Assembly: GCF_009765875.1 (NCBI RefSeq)
Contig: NZ_LMUP01000002.1
Span: forward strand, 496,001 to 560,000
Source: Pedobacter sp. L105
GTDB taxonomy: Bacteria > Bacteroidota > Bacteroidia > Sphingobacteriales > Sphingobacteriaceae
DNA length: 64,000 bases
Reading direction: 5' to 3'
This document shows positions 43,889 to 53,944 of this stretch, in pieces. How positions within the stretch are numbered: the stretch's first letter is position 1; each line of letters starts with the position of its first letter. Under the pieces are notes generated by a model. That model was given only the letters and a program-made list of their open reading frames with translations, made no database searches and was not told the origin of the DNA. Position numbers and translations under genes: made by a program.

Positions 43889-46800
43889 TTAAAATCCAAG
43901 ACTTAATTTAAACTGGTACGATTTTAAATTCGGTATAGACCCAAGATCTACCCCTCTGTCAAAGGCAGAGTTAGTGTTACCAGAGTTGGCTTCAGGATCT
44001 AAACCAGTGTACTTAGTGAAGGTTAAGATATTGGTACCTGTCACTGTTAGCATTACCCTTTTAAATACTTTATTTGGAAGCATGCTGCTGAAGTCATAGC
44101 CAACTGAAATATTTCTCAATCTCAGGAAAGAAGAACTTTCATAGAAATAATCTTTAGTAAAGTTACGCCCACCATTTCTGGCTCCAATGATATCCTGATA
44201 AGTACTGGCATAATAAGCTGTATAAGCAGCAGTCTGACCACCAATAGTAACTGCTTTATCAAAATCTCCACTGATACCATCACGATACATCCATTCTTTA
44301 GTCTGGTTATACAAGTGACTGCCATAAACCCAGTCAAATTGAAAACCGAAAGAGAAATGTTTGTAATTAAAGGAGTTGATAAATGCCATGTTAAACTTAG
44401 GGTTAGGGTCACCAAAAGAAGAAACTTCATTAGAATACTGAATACCTTTAGTAGCGGTATTCACCACCCGACCATCAACGATCTCATATTGTGAAGCGTT
44501 GGCAGCAGAAATGAAACGTACGCCTTTACTGTTCAGCTCATCAACACTTGTTAAAGCTTTGTAACCATAGATCTGACCGATTTTCTGACCTGGAAGCAAA
44601 GCCAGCTGAGTACTTCCGGCACTTGAAGCTAAAATAATTGGCGGACCATTGATTCCTGTAATGGTAGTAGTTTGTTTACTAAAGTTAGTAGTGAAATTCC
44701 AGTTGAAATTTTTAGTCTTTAACACGTTCATATTCAAGGAAGCCTGAATACCGTGTGAAGAAAGGTCGATTGCATTCGTTAAGATACTTGATGCACCAGT
44801 ACTTGGTGGAACATTAATCTGATAAATAATGTTGGTACCTTTTCTAGTCCAATAAGTACCACTTAGCGTATAGCTGGAAAACCAGTTACCAGTAGCACCT
44901 TTAATGGCTAAATCTAAACCTGCTTCAATTTCTCTTGAAACTTCAACACCTAAATTTGGATTTGCTGCAGAGGTAGGCACGGTGAATATCAATGAAGAAC
45001 CAAGAGTTTGCGTGCTTAAGGTTGGATATCTGTCAAAAGGGTTTGGCTGTATGCCCGCTTTACCGAAACCACCACGGAGTTTAAATTCAGGGAAACGATT
45101 TTCTAATCCCAGGTCTTTCCAGAAATCAAATGATGACGGACGGATGTAGGCGTTGGCATTAGGGAAAGTAAATGGTTTAGAACCTCCACCGAAGGCAGAA
45201 GAATAATCACTTCTGAAACCTCCGGAAATACCGCCGTAATTTCCATAGTCAATTTTTTGATTCACTACATAACCAAACGTAATAAATGGTCTGGTGTAAT
45301 CATAAGTTACCTGGGTAGAATTTGTTTGCAGATAGTTATAAATTGCATAAGGCTGTAATCCTACACCCTGAATATCATTTTCTTTATAAACATCTTTTCT
45401 GTAGTCATATTGCAGCAATGTACTGGTTGTGATTGGAAGTTTACTGTTAAAGTCTTTCTGCCAATCCGTTCTGATGGTTGCTGAACCGTTAAAATTCTGG
45501 AATACCTGAGTGTAAGCTTGTTTATACAATGACCCGGTGATATCACCACCCAGGTAATAACTGTTATCAACAGAAGCTATGTTCTGAGACTGATCTTTAT
45601 ATAACTGATTGGCCTCCTGATGGCTGTAGTTCAAACCATATTTAGCATTAAACTCTACAAATTTACTTGGTTTATAATCAGCTATGAAACTTTGCAACAG
45701 GTCCATCCTGTTAGTTTTCTGACTACCATACTCTGTACGATAGAATGGATTAGATCCGTTCACACTCACCGCACCAGAGTTTAATGAGTTTGGATAATCT
45801 CCTGATGCTAACTTGTTATTCAAATCATAAAAAGGAGAGGTATTTTCTACATTAAACAATGCACCAGCATTACCAGTACCAAAGCCTGGAGCCAGGGTAT
45901 TTTGGTTATATACTAACTGTGTACTTGAACGTAGTGTAAAGTTTTTAAACAATTCAGTACCTAAGTTAGTAGTCAGGTTGGTACGCTCATTATAACCAGC
46001 AGTCCTGACAATACTCTGTTGTTTGTTGTCTGATAAGGTGATACTATAATCTGATTTATCGCTTGCCCCAGATATTCCAACATTGTTGTTTCTGGTATAA
46101 GCCGTTTTAAACACTTGCTTAAAGTGGTCATACCATTTTAAGTTGGTACCATATTGTTGGGTAGCAATATTTGCTGGATTTGTCATCGCAGTAGGATATG
46201 CACCCGCAGCATTTGCCCAGGTTACTCCAGGATAGATACCATCAGAGTTGATCTCAATAATACCACCACTGCTATTGATAAAGTTACCATTGGCATCAGT
46301 TTTAAAACTACTCAATCTAGCCTGGTGAACATCACCATTGTTAATCAGACTTGATGCAGTTACAGCACTGGATACATCAATTCTGGTTCCGCCAACTTTA
46401 CCTCTCTTGGTAAAAATCTGGATTACACCATTTGCACCCTGCGCACCATAAATAGTTGAAGAAGCAGCACCTTGTACAATTTCCATGTGATCTACTGTAG
46501 ACGGATCAATTAAACTGATGTCAGTTACCCTTGATTCTACCCCATCCACCAAAATCATTGGAGATGTACCACCCTGAATAGTGTTAATACCCCTTAAAAC
46601 GATGTTAACACGCGCACCAGGAGCTCCATCTGTAGATGAAATCTGCGCTCCGGGAATTTTACCGATTAAACCCTGTTCTAAAGTAGACTGCGGGGTTTCG
46701 GTTAGCGATTTAGCAGAAACGGTTTCTACTGAGATCCCTAAACGTGCTTTACTGGTTGCAACACCAGATCCTGTTACTACAACCTCATTTAGGATGTTGT

Positions 46801-47101
46801 TGTTAGTATTTAATTTTGCGTTTACTGTTCTGCCATTAATTGGTACTTCCAAAGTAGTGTAGCCAATAAAACGAAAAATAAGTGAGGTTGTTCCTTGCGG
46901 AACATTTAGTGAAAATTTACCATCAGCGGATGATAAGGTACCAACCTTAGTACCTTTGGCAGTAATGGTTACTCCCGGTAAGGGAAAACCATCATCTTGG
47001 CCTGTTACGGTACCGGTCACGGTACGGGTTTGCGACCAGGCGGCATTGCCGACCAGTAACATCAAAACCCAAAGTAAGTTTTTGAGTAAACGTTTTTTCA
47101 T
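43889..47101 (-). CDS. SusC/RagA-family TonB-dependent transporter (third pair)
   Basis: The product is 1070 residues: signal peptide (1-24), carboxypeptidase-like domain (VTGTVTGQDDGFPLPGVTIT), TonB-box-like LNEVVVTGSGV, plug with TSPMILVDGVESRVTDISL and ASSTIYGAQGANGVIQIFT, and a barrel ending YQFKLSLGF. It lacks an STN domain. It transports an unknown ligand with the SusD encoded just downstream. The 830 bp upstream hold no gene. Lone SusCD pairs of this kind are common in the family and need not be glycan-specific. Confidence 0.95.
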   Translation of the reverse strand: MKKRLLKNLLWVLMLLVGNAAWSQTRTVTGTVTGQDDGFPLPGVTITAKGTKVGTLSSADGKFSLNVPQGTTSLIFRFIGYTTLEVPINGRTVNAKLNTNNNILNEVVVTGSGVATSKARLGISVETVSAKSLTETPQSTLEQGLIGKIPGAQISSTDGAPGARVNIVLRGINTIQGGTSPMILVDGVESRVTDISLIDPSTVDHMEIVQGAASSTIYGAQGANGVIQIFTKRGKVGGTRIDVSSAVTASSLINNGDVHQARLSSFKTDANGNFINSSGGIIEINSDGIYPGVTWANAAGAYPTAMTNPANIATQQYGTNLKWYDHFKQVFKTAYTRNNNVGISGASDKSDYSITLSDNKQQSIVRTAGYNERTNLTTNLGTELFKNFTLRSSTQLVYNQNTLAPGFGTGNAGALFNVENTSPFYDLNNKLASGDYPNSLNSGAVSVNGSNPFYRTEYGSQKTNRMDLLQSFIADYKPSKFVEFNAKYGLNYSHQEANQLYKDQSQNIASVDNSYYLGGDITGSLYKQAYTQVFQNFNGSATIRTDWQKDFNSKLPITTSTLLQYDYRKDVYKENDIQGVGLQPYAIYNYLQTNSTQVTYDYTRPFITFGYVVNQKIDYGNYGGISGGFRSDYSSAFGGGSKPFTFPNANAYIRPSSFDFWKDLGLENRFPEFKLRGGFGKAGIQPNPFDRYPTLSTQTLGSSLIFTVPTSAANPNLGVEVSREIEAGLDLAIKGATGNWFSSYTLSGTYWTRKGTNIIYQINVPPSTGASSILTNAIDLSSHGIQASLNMNVLKTKNFNWNFTTNFSKQTTTITGINGPPIILASSAGSTQLALLPGQKIGQIYGYKALTSVDELNSKGVRFISAANASQYEIVDGRVVNTATKGIQYSNEVSSFGDPNPKFNMAFINSFNYKHFSFGFQFDWVYGSHLYNQTKEWMYRDGISGDFDKAVTIGGQTAAYTAYYASTYQDIIGARNGGRNFTKDYFYESSSFLRLRNISVGYDFSSMLPNKVFKRVMLTVTGTNILTFTKYTGLDPEANSGNTNSAFDRGVDLGSIPNLKSYQFKLSLGF

Positions 47102-47933
47102 GCGAGAATCTTTAGTTAAATAGTTAGTATTAGCAATTGCAAGATATAATGTAACATCTTTGTTATTATCAGACGCAAAATATTTAGTATAATTTCAAAA
47201 AAATGGCAGTTCTATAATGAACTTCTAAATTGTTTTAGCAAAACAATGATTTAATTGTCATATTTTGATTGAAACAACGATGTTACAGTTCCGATTTTAA
47301 GATGAAAATTTGCTAAAATAACAAGCTAAACCGTTTTAAAATTCTTATTTCTATTTTTTCCTCTCAAATTACACAGCACTTATCTTAATTTAAGGACATT
47401 TTTTATCAATCACTAACAATTATGTAGTAAATAGGATACATGTTTTATATTTTGTGACATTTATCACATTTTTAATATCAATTTCATTATCACAACTCAT
47501 AATTTCTATCATGAAACACCGTATATATTTATATTATTTATTTTAAAATATACTTACTTAGGTTTTACATCAAAAAACAAGCTGTTAATTAGCCTTAAAT
47601 AAGCGTTTTAACAAAAATTAACATTCATATTAGATAAAATACAACAAAAACATCATTAAAAACTGTTTAAAATCAAAATAAGCCTACTTAAATATACAAA
47701 AACACCTTATAATTATCCATATTTAAAATCAAACAGACAAAAAAAATAAAATATCGATTATAAGGAGACGAATACCTCTGAAAATAGATAAATCAGTGGA
47801 ATAGTTCAGTTTGAAATACGATGGTTAAAAACGTCACGAAATCAGATAAAAAGAATGTAGCTTCAATCTTTTCCCACAATATATCTTTTAAACTTACGTT
47901 AGGCTACAACTGATAAAAAAATGATGTACACTA
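47102..47933. other. Long A/T-rich divergent intergenic region
   Basis: The region separates the third SusC gene from a methyltransferase gene. It is strongly A/T rich throughout, and I see no gene, tRNA, clean hairpin or convincing TAnnTTTG/TTG pair. Short ATTTATATTATTTATTTTA-like stretches occur near 47530. It is long enough to hold a small RNA, but nothing in the sequence supports one. Confidence 0.45.
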
Positions 47934-48545
47934 ATGAATAATAACCTGCAGCAACTTTATGGCAATATAGATATCTACTTGTTCGATCAATTACTGAAAG
48001 GCAGGTTTGACGATTGTCAGCGCATCATTGATATTGGTATTGGCGGCGGACGTAACCTCCCCTATTTTTTGCAAAATGGATTTGAGGTATATGGTATCGA
48101 TCCTAATGCTGATGCGGTAGAGAACGGCAAACAGTTATCAGCGCAGCTGGCACCCGGAAACCCAACAGATAACTTTGTCATTGCCGCAGCAGAAGATCTT
48201 CCTTTTCCGTCGGCATATTTTGATTTAGCGATTTGCAGTGCCGTGCTGCATTTTGCCAGCAACCATGAACACTTTGATGTGATGGTGCGTTCCATCTGGC
48301 GCACACTTAAACCCGGTGGGTATTTTTTTGTGAGACTGGCTTCTGACATCGGAATAGAAAAACTGGTTTTTCCCTTAGGCAATGGTAGATATGCTTTACC
48401 AGACGGAAGTAACCGTTACCTTGTTAATGAAGAAACATTAAGCCATTACACTTCCATTCTGGGTGGAGAGCTTTTTGAGCCTATTAAAACGACCAATGTA
48501 CAGAACCTTCGCTGCATGACTACCTGGTGCCTGCAAAAGATCTAA
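47934..48545 (+). CDS. Class I SAM-dependent methyltransferase
   Basis: The product is 203 residues with a Rossmann-like fold. Motif I is IIDIGIGGGRNLPYFLQNG, the acidic residue that binds the ribose is in VYGIDPNADAV, motif II is AAAEDLPFPSAYFDLAICSAVLHF, and motif III LKPGGYFFVRL. The N-terminal segment resembles the tellurite-resistance (TehB-like) and ubiquinone-type groups of small-molecule methyltransferases. The substrate is unknown. It is a single-gene unit. Confidence 0.85.
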   Translation: MNNNLQQLYGNIDIYLFDQLLKGRFDDCQRIIDIGIGGGRNLPYFLQNGFEVYGIDPNADAVENGKQLSAQLAPGNPTDNFVIAAAEDLPFPSAYFDLAICSAVLHFASNHEHFDVMVRSIWRTLKPGGYFFVRLASDIGIEKLVFPLGNGRYALPDGSNRYLVNEETLSHYTSILGGELFEPIKTTNVQNLRCMTTWCLQKI

Positions 48546-48640
48546 TGGATCAACTTCTACCAGTACGATGGGTCAAATCATGAAATTGAAGGACTATTTT
48601 TTGAAGCTTAAACTAAACTTTGTTTTTCTAATCATAAAAA

Positions 48641-48673
48641 TGCCCCCAATAAGTGTCTAACTTTTTGGGGGCA
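48641..48673 (-). terminator. Terminator of the ABC exporter gene
   Basis: TGCCCCCAA pairs with TTGGGGGCA across a 15-nt loop. On the minus strand it is followed by a short T-run. It could also work for the convergent methyltransferase gene. Confidence 0.85.
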
Positions 48674-48724
48674 ATCATTCAGTAATTAAACTGAACGGGC
48701 TTTTTGGTTACGATATATTTATGT

Positions 48725-50512
48725 TTATCCTACTTCAACCAAAGCGTCGAGCTTGTTCATCTCTTCAACCAGCTTACGTTTACCTACCTGTTGACGCCAC
48801 ATTGCATAATACAGACCTTTTTGATCCAGTAATTCTTCATGGTTACCACTTTCAATGATATATCCATTTTCCAACACATAAATTCGGTTAGCATGCATGA
48901 TGGTAGATAATCTGTGTGCAATGATCAAAGTGATATGATCTTTTAACTCAGATAACTTGTTTACCGTTTTGGTAATCTCTTCTTCAGTCAGTGAATCAAG
49001 AGATGAAGTAGCCTCGTCAAACAAAAGGATATTTGGATTACGCAGCAATGCTCTTGCAATAGACAACCTTTGTTTTTCACCACCGGAAACTTTTACACCG
49101 CTTTCTCCAATCATTGTATCCAGACCGTCAGTAGCACGGGCAAGCAATGATTGACAAGCTGCTTTATTCAGTGCATCCATACATTCTGCATCAGTAGCAT
49201 TTGGCTTAACAAATAAAAGATTGTCCCTGATGTTACCTGTAAACATTTGTGCATCCTGGGTTACAAAACCTATTTTACGTCTTAACTCATCCAAGTGAAC
49301 ATCATTTGCCGAGGTTCCGTTGTACCTGATATCACCTCTTAACGGTTTATACAAGCCCACTAACAATTTGATCAGTGTGCTTTTACCAGATCCGGAAGGA
49401 CCAACAAATGCAACCGTTTCACCTTGCTCTGCATGAAATGAAATACCATTCAATGCATAACGGTTAGCATTTTTATATTTGAACTGCACATTATTAAATT
49501 CGATATGCTGAATCTGACTGATCTCTGTAGGATCTTCCGGAACCTGCTCAATTGGCGTTTTCATGATTCTTTCAAAATTACCTAAAGAAATCTGTGCTTC
49601 GCGCCAGGTTAAAGCCATATGGCCAAATTCCTGAAGCGGGCCAAACAGAAAATAAGAATACAATAAGAAACTAAAATACTGCCCTGGCGAAAGCTCTTTA
49701 TCAAAGATCAGCATCAATAAAATCACCACCATGGCACTGCGTACTACATTCACTGTGCTACCCTGAATAAAACTCAGCATCCTAAGGATTTTGGTTTTTA
49801 TAATTTCAAGGTTCAGGATCTTATAACTTGCATCGTTTAAACGTTCAATCTCCTGATCGCCTAAGCCATGACTTTTAACCAGCTCTATATTTCTCAATGA
49901 TTCTGATGTACGGCCAGCTAAAACAGAAGTTTTCAGAATGATTGCACGGTGAATAACTTTTATCTTTTTTGATAGCACCCAACTTAAGTAAGTGATGATC
50001 GGTACTGATAAAAGAAACACTACCGTAACCTTGTAACTGATAAAGAATGAATATACAGAAACAAAGATGATCCCAAACAGCGCCATAAAGGTTACGTTGA
50101 TTGAGGATTTAATAAAATTCTCTGAATCACTTCTTACACGTTGCAATACACCTAGTTTTTCTCCGCTTCTTTGCTCTTCAAATACAGCATAAGGCATTGC
50201 CAGCGAATGTTTCATACCGTCGGCATACATTTCAGCACCAGTCCTTTGTGCAACAGTGATCGTAAAGTAATCCTGAAAGTTATTGGCAATACGTGATATA
50301 AAGGCGGCAGCGATGGCCAGTCCTATCAGTGTCAGCACACCTGTAAAATATTCATGTCTGGTGAAAAGATCGCGTTTAACGATATACGTATCGACAATCT
50401 TTCCGGTAATCATCGGGTCTATTAGTGAGAAGCTTTGGTTTATAGCTGTCATTAATAATGCAAGCAGCACGGTCCACTTATATTTTTTAAGGTAGCTTAA
50501 TAAGATCTTCAT
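48725..50512 (-). CDS. ABC exporter half-transporter (MsbA-like, ATPase fused to permease)
   Basis: The product is 595 residues: a six-helix membrane domain (about 15-310) and an ATPase domain (about 335-575). The ATPase has Walker A GPSGSGKST, Q-loop FVTQDAQMF, signature VSGGEKQR, Walker B ILLFDEATSSLD and the H-loop IIAHRLST. Such half-transporters dimerise and export lipids, peptides or drugs from the inner membrane. The substrate is not evident and no partner is encoded nearby. Confidence 0.92.
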   Translation of the reverse strand: MKILLSYLKKYKWTVLLALLMTAINQSFSLIDPMITGKIVDTYIVKRDLFTRHEYFTGVLTLIGLAIAAAFISRIANNFQDYFTITVAQRTGAEMYADGMKHSLAMPYAVFEEQRSGEKLGVLQRVRSDSENFIKSSINVTFMALFGIIFVSVYSFFISYKVTVVFLLSVPIITYLSWVLSKKIKVIHRAIILKTSVLAGRTSESLRNIELVKSHGLGDQEIERLNDASYKILNLEIIKTKILRMLSFIQGSTVNVVRSAMVVILLMLIFDKELSPGQYFSFLLYSYFLFGPLQEFGHMALTWREAQISLGNFERIMKTPIEQVPEDPTEISQIQHIEFNNVQFKYKNANRYALNGISFHAEQGETVAFVGPSGSGKSTLIKLLVGLYKPLRGDIRYNGTSANDVHLDELRRKIGFVTQDAQMFTGNIRDNLLFVKPNATDAECMDALNKAACQSLLARATDGLDTMIGESGVKVSGGEKQRLSIARALLRNPNILLFDEATSSLDSLTEEEITKTVNKLSELKDHITLIIAHRLSTIMHANRIYVLENGYIIESGNHEELLDQKGLYYAMWRQQVGKRKLVEEMNKLDALVEVG

Positions 50513-51049
50513 AAATTCGGCAGATTAAATTAAAATTTTTAGAGGTAAATAATAAACTGATCACTAATTAAATTCTTCATTGTTAAACCCTTTATAATGA
50601 GATATCGTTAATTAAAATCGTTTTACCAAGTCACCAATTTCAAGCAAAGCCTTGATATTTTAATATTTTACTAAAATTATGCCAGAATCTATTTTAATGG
50701 AGAGTAGAAATTATGCGGCGAGCCAATTAGCTAACAATACAGGCAGAATAGTTAGTCGAAGACCAGATTATTGCATCCTAATAGATTCGGTATCACGAAA
50801 ATCTAACATTCGATAGTCAGGAAATAATTATTTAATTAATAAAAAAGATTGAGAATTATTGTATCATTTAAATGTGCTTTAAAATTGTAGCGACTTTACC
50901 CAATTCGCCGATTATATCTACATGAATTTCATCCTTAACAGTAAAGAGAATCCAAGATAAAAGACATCTGGAGGCAGCTGAAGATTTAAAAACTCCCCAC
51001 ATCTTTGCCTGTACCATCCGCTATACGTTCCTTACTTTACAAACTCCAA
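50513..51049. other. Gene-poor gap beside the alkylation-repair remnant
   Basis: No intact gene. A short minus-strand frame (50868-51002, 44 residues) contains KDEIHVDIIGELGKVATILK and looks protein-like, but I cannot assign it. It may belong to the decayed DNA next door. Confidence 0.3.
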
Positions 51050-51271
51050 TCAGCATTTCACCACTTTTTTCTTTTTACCGATTCCTCCTTTATCTTTTAT
51101 TTTCCTAATCGCCTCAACAGCATCAGAAACTTTGCAGGCTGTACCGTTCTTATCAACGGTTACAATGCCAATTTTTTGGGCAGTTGTCAGGGCGTCATCG
51201 GTTAATGCGGCTACATAAACACCTGCAGCAATCACAAAACTATTCATGGTTTGCCTTATCCGATGGCCGGC
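51050..51271 (-). pseudogene. 3' remnant of a DNA alkylation repair gene
   Basis: About 73 residues match the C-terminus of small AlkD-like DNA alkylation repair enzymes: IRQTMNSFVIAAGVYVAALT, ALTTAQKIGIVTVDKNGTACKV, and a lysine-rich end GGIGKKKKVVKC before the stop. The HEAT-repeat body of about 150 or more residues that should precede it is missing, and sequence upstream is unrelated. The gene was therefore truncated from the 5' side. No mobile element is seen at the break. Confidence 0.7.
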
Positions 51272-51487
51272 GATAGGTATTATTGATACAGCTTGCTGAT
51301 ACGATCTCACCATCATTACAGCAAGAAGTCAGCAAATGGCTTGCATCTTTCCCGGCAGAGACTGTCACAATTTCACTGCATTTCAAACTATTAACAATTT
51401 GTTAATAGTGCGCCGGTATATTTCCTGTCAAAAGCACCTTTAGGCTATTTGGGAATCAATAAACATCATTCAACTTCAATTTTTTTT

Positions 51488-52702
51488 ATGAGATTTAAAC
51501 ACACAAAAAACATGCTGACGGGCATGCTCTGCACAGGATTTTTCATTATGATCGGTGGTGCTGCAATGGCCCAGTCCACCCACACTAACCCCTGGGCTCC
51601 CAGAGATATTGACACGCTCCCTCCCATTGCGAGCCTGAGCAAGGGCGTATGGTTAAAGGGCGATCTCCATCTGCACTCTAACCACAGCAAGGATGCCTCG
51701 AACAATCCTGTCTCGAAAATCGTTGCCTTCTCTGAGTCTGTTGGTATGGACTATATCTGTATTACCGATCATGATAACCATGTTAATGGCGACCCAGCCA
51801 ATAATACCTGGGCAGATCCTGAGTTCAAATCAAAATCCCTGCTCCTGCTATATGGTGAAGAGTGGACCACCACCCGCGGCCACGGTAACGTGTTCTCGGC
51901 CAGACCTTATGACCATCAGCGGTTATACGACGTTCGCGATCAGCGCGATGTTGTAGTTGGAGCCGTAAAAAAGGAGCTTGGCATTCATTTATCGGCTAAC
52001 CATCCAAGTGGAAAAGATCATTTCGGTTATTCTTATGATATGGTAGAATCAATTGAAGTCTGGAATTCTGCAGTATGGCCTAAAAATGCCAATGCGATCA
52101 TGATCTGGGACGATATGCTTTCTTCAGGCCGCAAACTGACTGGCAGAGGCGGAAGTGATTCTCATCACGGTACTCCGGATACACCCGATAAAGCCACAAA
52201 AAATAGCGGACAGGCCAAAGCCAACTATATTGGTACCCCAACCACCTGGGTTTTCGCTACAGCAAGAACCAAACAGGCAGTAGTAGACGCACTTACCAAT
52301 GGCCGCGTTTGCGTTAGCGCAAATCCATATGCACCCCGTGTTGAATTTTATGCAGATCTGAATGAGGATGGTAAAATGGATATGATGATGGGAGATAATG
52401 CTAAGTCGACAGGTAAACCTGTTAAATTCAGGGTGCAACTTACAGGAAATACTGTGGCCGACTCATCTTATACCGTTAGCATAGTGAAAAACGGTAATCC
52501 ATACAGCACCATCAAGATGACGGGTAAAAAGCCAATGGTGGAGTTTACTGATACACCGGCCTTACATGGCCGAAGTTTTTACCGTGTAACGGTTGAAGGG
52601 CCGCAGACAGCTTATCCGGAAGTTCCATTGTCCATGGCCTTAAGTGGAAATATGGTTGGATTGTCTAACCCAATATACTTTAATTTCGATCCTAATTTTT
52701 AA
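51488..52702 (+). CDS. Secreted PHP-domain metallohydrolase (CehA/McbA-like)
   Basis: The ATG at 51488 gives 404 residues with a signal peptide (ending near GAAMAQ); the longer frame starts at TTG. The PHP metal-site motifs are in order: GDLHLHSNHS, YICITDHDNH, GEEWTTTRGHGN, LSANHPSG and GRGGSDSHHG. A C-terminal beta-rich part of about 110 residues follows. PHP enzymes of this secreted type hydrolyse phosphoesters; some act on phosphonates or carbamates. The substrate is unknown. Gene remnants flank it on both sides. Confidence 0.82.
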   Translation: MRFKHTKNMLTGMLCTGFFIMIGGAAMAQSTHTNPWAPRDIDTLPPIASLSKGVWLKGDLHLHSNHSKDASNNPVSKIVAFSESVGMDYICITDHDNHVNGDPANNTWADPEFKSKSLLLLYGEEWTTTRGHGNVFSARPYDHQRLYDVRDQRDVVVGAVKKELGIHLSANHPSGKDHFGYSYDMVESIEVWNSAVWPKNANAIMIWDDMLSSGRKLTGRGGSDSHHGTPDTPDKATKNSGQAKANYIGTPTTWVFATARTKQAVVDALTNGRVCVSANPYAPRVEFYADLNEDGKMDMMMGDNAKSTGKPVKFRVQLTGNTVADSSYTVSIVKNGNPYSTIKMTGKKPMVEFTDTPALHGRSFYRVTVEGPQTAYPEVPLSMALSGNMVGLSNPIYFNFDPNF

Positions 52703-52729
52703 GGCCGCCTTATTTTTCCGAAAGGGCTT

Positions 52730-52836
52730 TTAACTGACTGGAAGTGTTTTGATCAGCTCAAGTATCTTTCCCAGGTTATCGCATTTGAGTTTTCAGGGTA
52801 AAGCGGTACATTCAATTTAAAAATCGATAATGCTTC
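52730..52836 (-). pseudogene. Fragment of a TPR-type C-terminus, frameshifted
   Basis: In one minus-strand frame the segment reads EALSIFKLNVPLYPENSNA, a pattern typical of TPR units at the C-terminus of Bacteroidota serine hydrolases. The frame then meets a stop, while the next frame continues NLGKILELIKTLPVS to its own stop. One frameshift would join them. Only about 35 codons remain and no start is present. Confidence 0.4.
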
Positions 52837-52853
52837 GGTTAATTTTTTTCTGG

Positions 52854-52882
52854 CTCAACAGCTGGCACTACCAGCTGTTGAG
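52854..52882. repeat. 12-bp perfect stem in the gap before the thioredoxin-like gene
   Basis: CTCAACAGCTGG pairs exactly with CCAGCTGTTGAG across a 5-nt loop. No T-run follows on either strand, so termination is doubtful. The rest of 52883-53111 shows nothing recognisable. Confidence 0.6.
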
Positions 52883-53111
52883 TTCATTTCCTGCCAAACC
52901 ACAGCTACCTGTAATGAGGGAACTGTTCCGACTGCATTTTATTTTTCAGGAAGATATCTATGCTATCTGATGTATTGAGTTGCTGAGCGCTATAGACTAC
53001 CGGTAATCATCTAAAAAGCAGAATGGCGAAGACGTTATTTTTAAGATTTATGCGATAAGAATAATTAATTAGAAGTGAGATAAAATCAAAAGGAATTTAT
53101 TATATTTATTT

Positions 53112-53717
53112 ATGATGAAAGCAAAACACTTATTATATATAATTTTTCTATTTATTGGTTCTGCGGCTTCGGCACAAACTGGTACTGCACTGCCTGCTTC
53201 AGAAAGCATAATGAACGACGCCTATGCAAAGGCCGCTAAAGAACACAAAAAGGTTTTGCTCATTTTCCATGCTTCCTGGTGTGGCTGGTGTAAAAAAATG
53301 GAAGCTTCCCTTAATGATCCAAGCTGCAAAAAAATGATCGACGATAATTATGTTATCGCTCGTTTGGATGTACTTGAACAACCGGCAAAAGCAAATCTTG
53401 AAAACCCTGGCAGCATGGAAGTAATGACAAAGTTTGGCGGAGAAAAATCAGGATTACCTTTTTGGCTGGTATTAGACACAAAAGGAAATGTTCTTGCTAA
53501 TTCACTAATGCCTAAAGATGGCGCTGCAACAGCAACTCCTGCTGATAATGTAGGCTGCCCTGCCACAGAAAAAGAAGTAAGTTTTTTTGATGCAATTTTG
53601 AAAAAAACGTCGAAATTAAGTGATAGTGAGATTAAAGTGATTCATTCACGTTTTCTTTTAAATCAACCCTCTCCACAACCTGCAAAAGCGCTTACGTTAG
53701 GTACAGCTTCCTCCTAG
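53112..53717 (+). CDS. Secreted thioredoxin-fold protein
   Basis: The product is 201 residues with a signal peptide (to about residue 21). The fold begins AYAKAAKEHKKVLLIFHASW and has the redox motif CGWCKKM, followed by DDNYVIARLDVLEQ and a GLPFWLVLDTKGNVLANS segment with the cis-Pro region altered to LPF. It resembles the DUF255/DsbD-gamma-like group rather than classical thioredoxin. It probably acts on periplasmic disulfides. No partner is adjacent. Confidence 0.8.
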   Translation: MMKAKHLLYIIFLFIGSAASAQTGTALPASESIMNDAYAKAAKEHKKVLLIFHASWCGWCKKMEASLNDPSCKKMIDDNYVIARLDVLEQPAKANLENPGSMEVMTKFGGEKSGLPFWLVLDTKGNVLANSLMPKDGAATATPADNVGCPATEKEVSFFDAILKKTSKLSDSEIKVIHSRFLLNQPSPQPAKALTLGTASS

Positions 53718-53944
53718 TCTGGCACTGTCCCCTACTTGTGGTTTTATAATGCTCGTAGTGAAACGCTATCAGATAATTGAAATTTTCTAACCTATGTTTC
53801 CCGGTAATCATTTTGAATGACGATCATTGTCGTTATATTAATTACGGACAAAAAAAAAGACCCGTTAATCCGGCAGATAAAATAATCGCTGCATGATATA
53901 GAGATCGCTATTTCAATTAACTTAGCAAATCATATTGTCAACAT

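Noticed and set aside
47102..47933. Small RNA or riboswitch in the long gap upstream of the third SusC
   Set aside because: No stable hairpin or conserved motif could be read from the sequence; A/T richness alone is not evidence.
50868..51002. 44-codon minus-strand frame with a protein-like segment
   Set aside because: Too short and without an identifiable family; mentioned only as possible debris.
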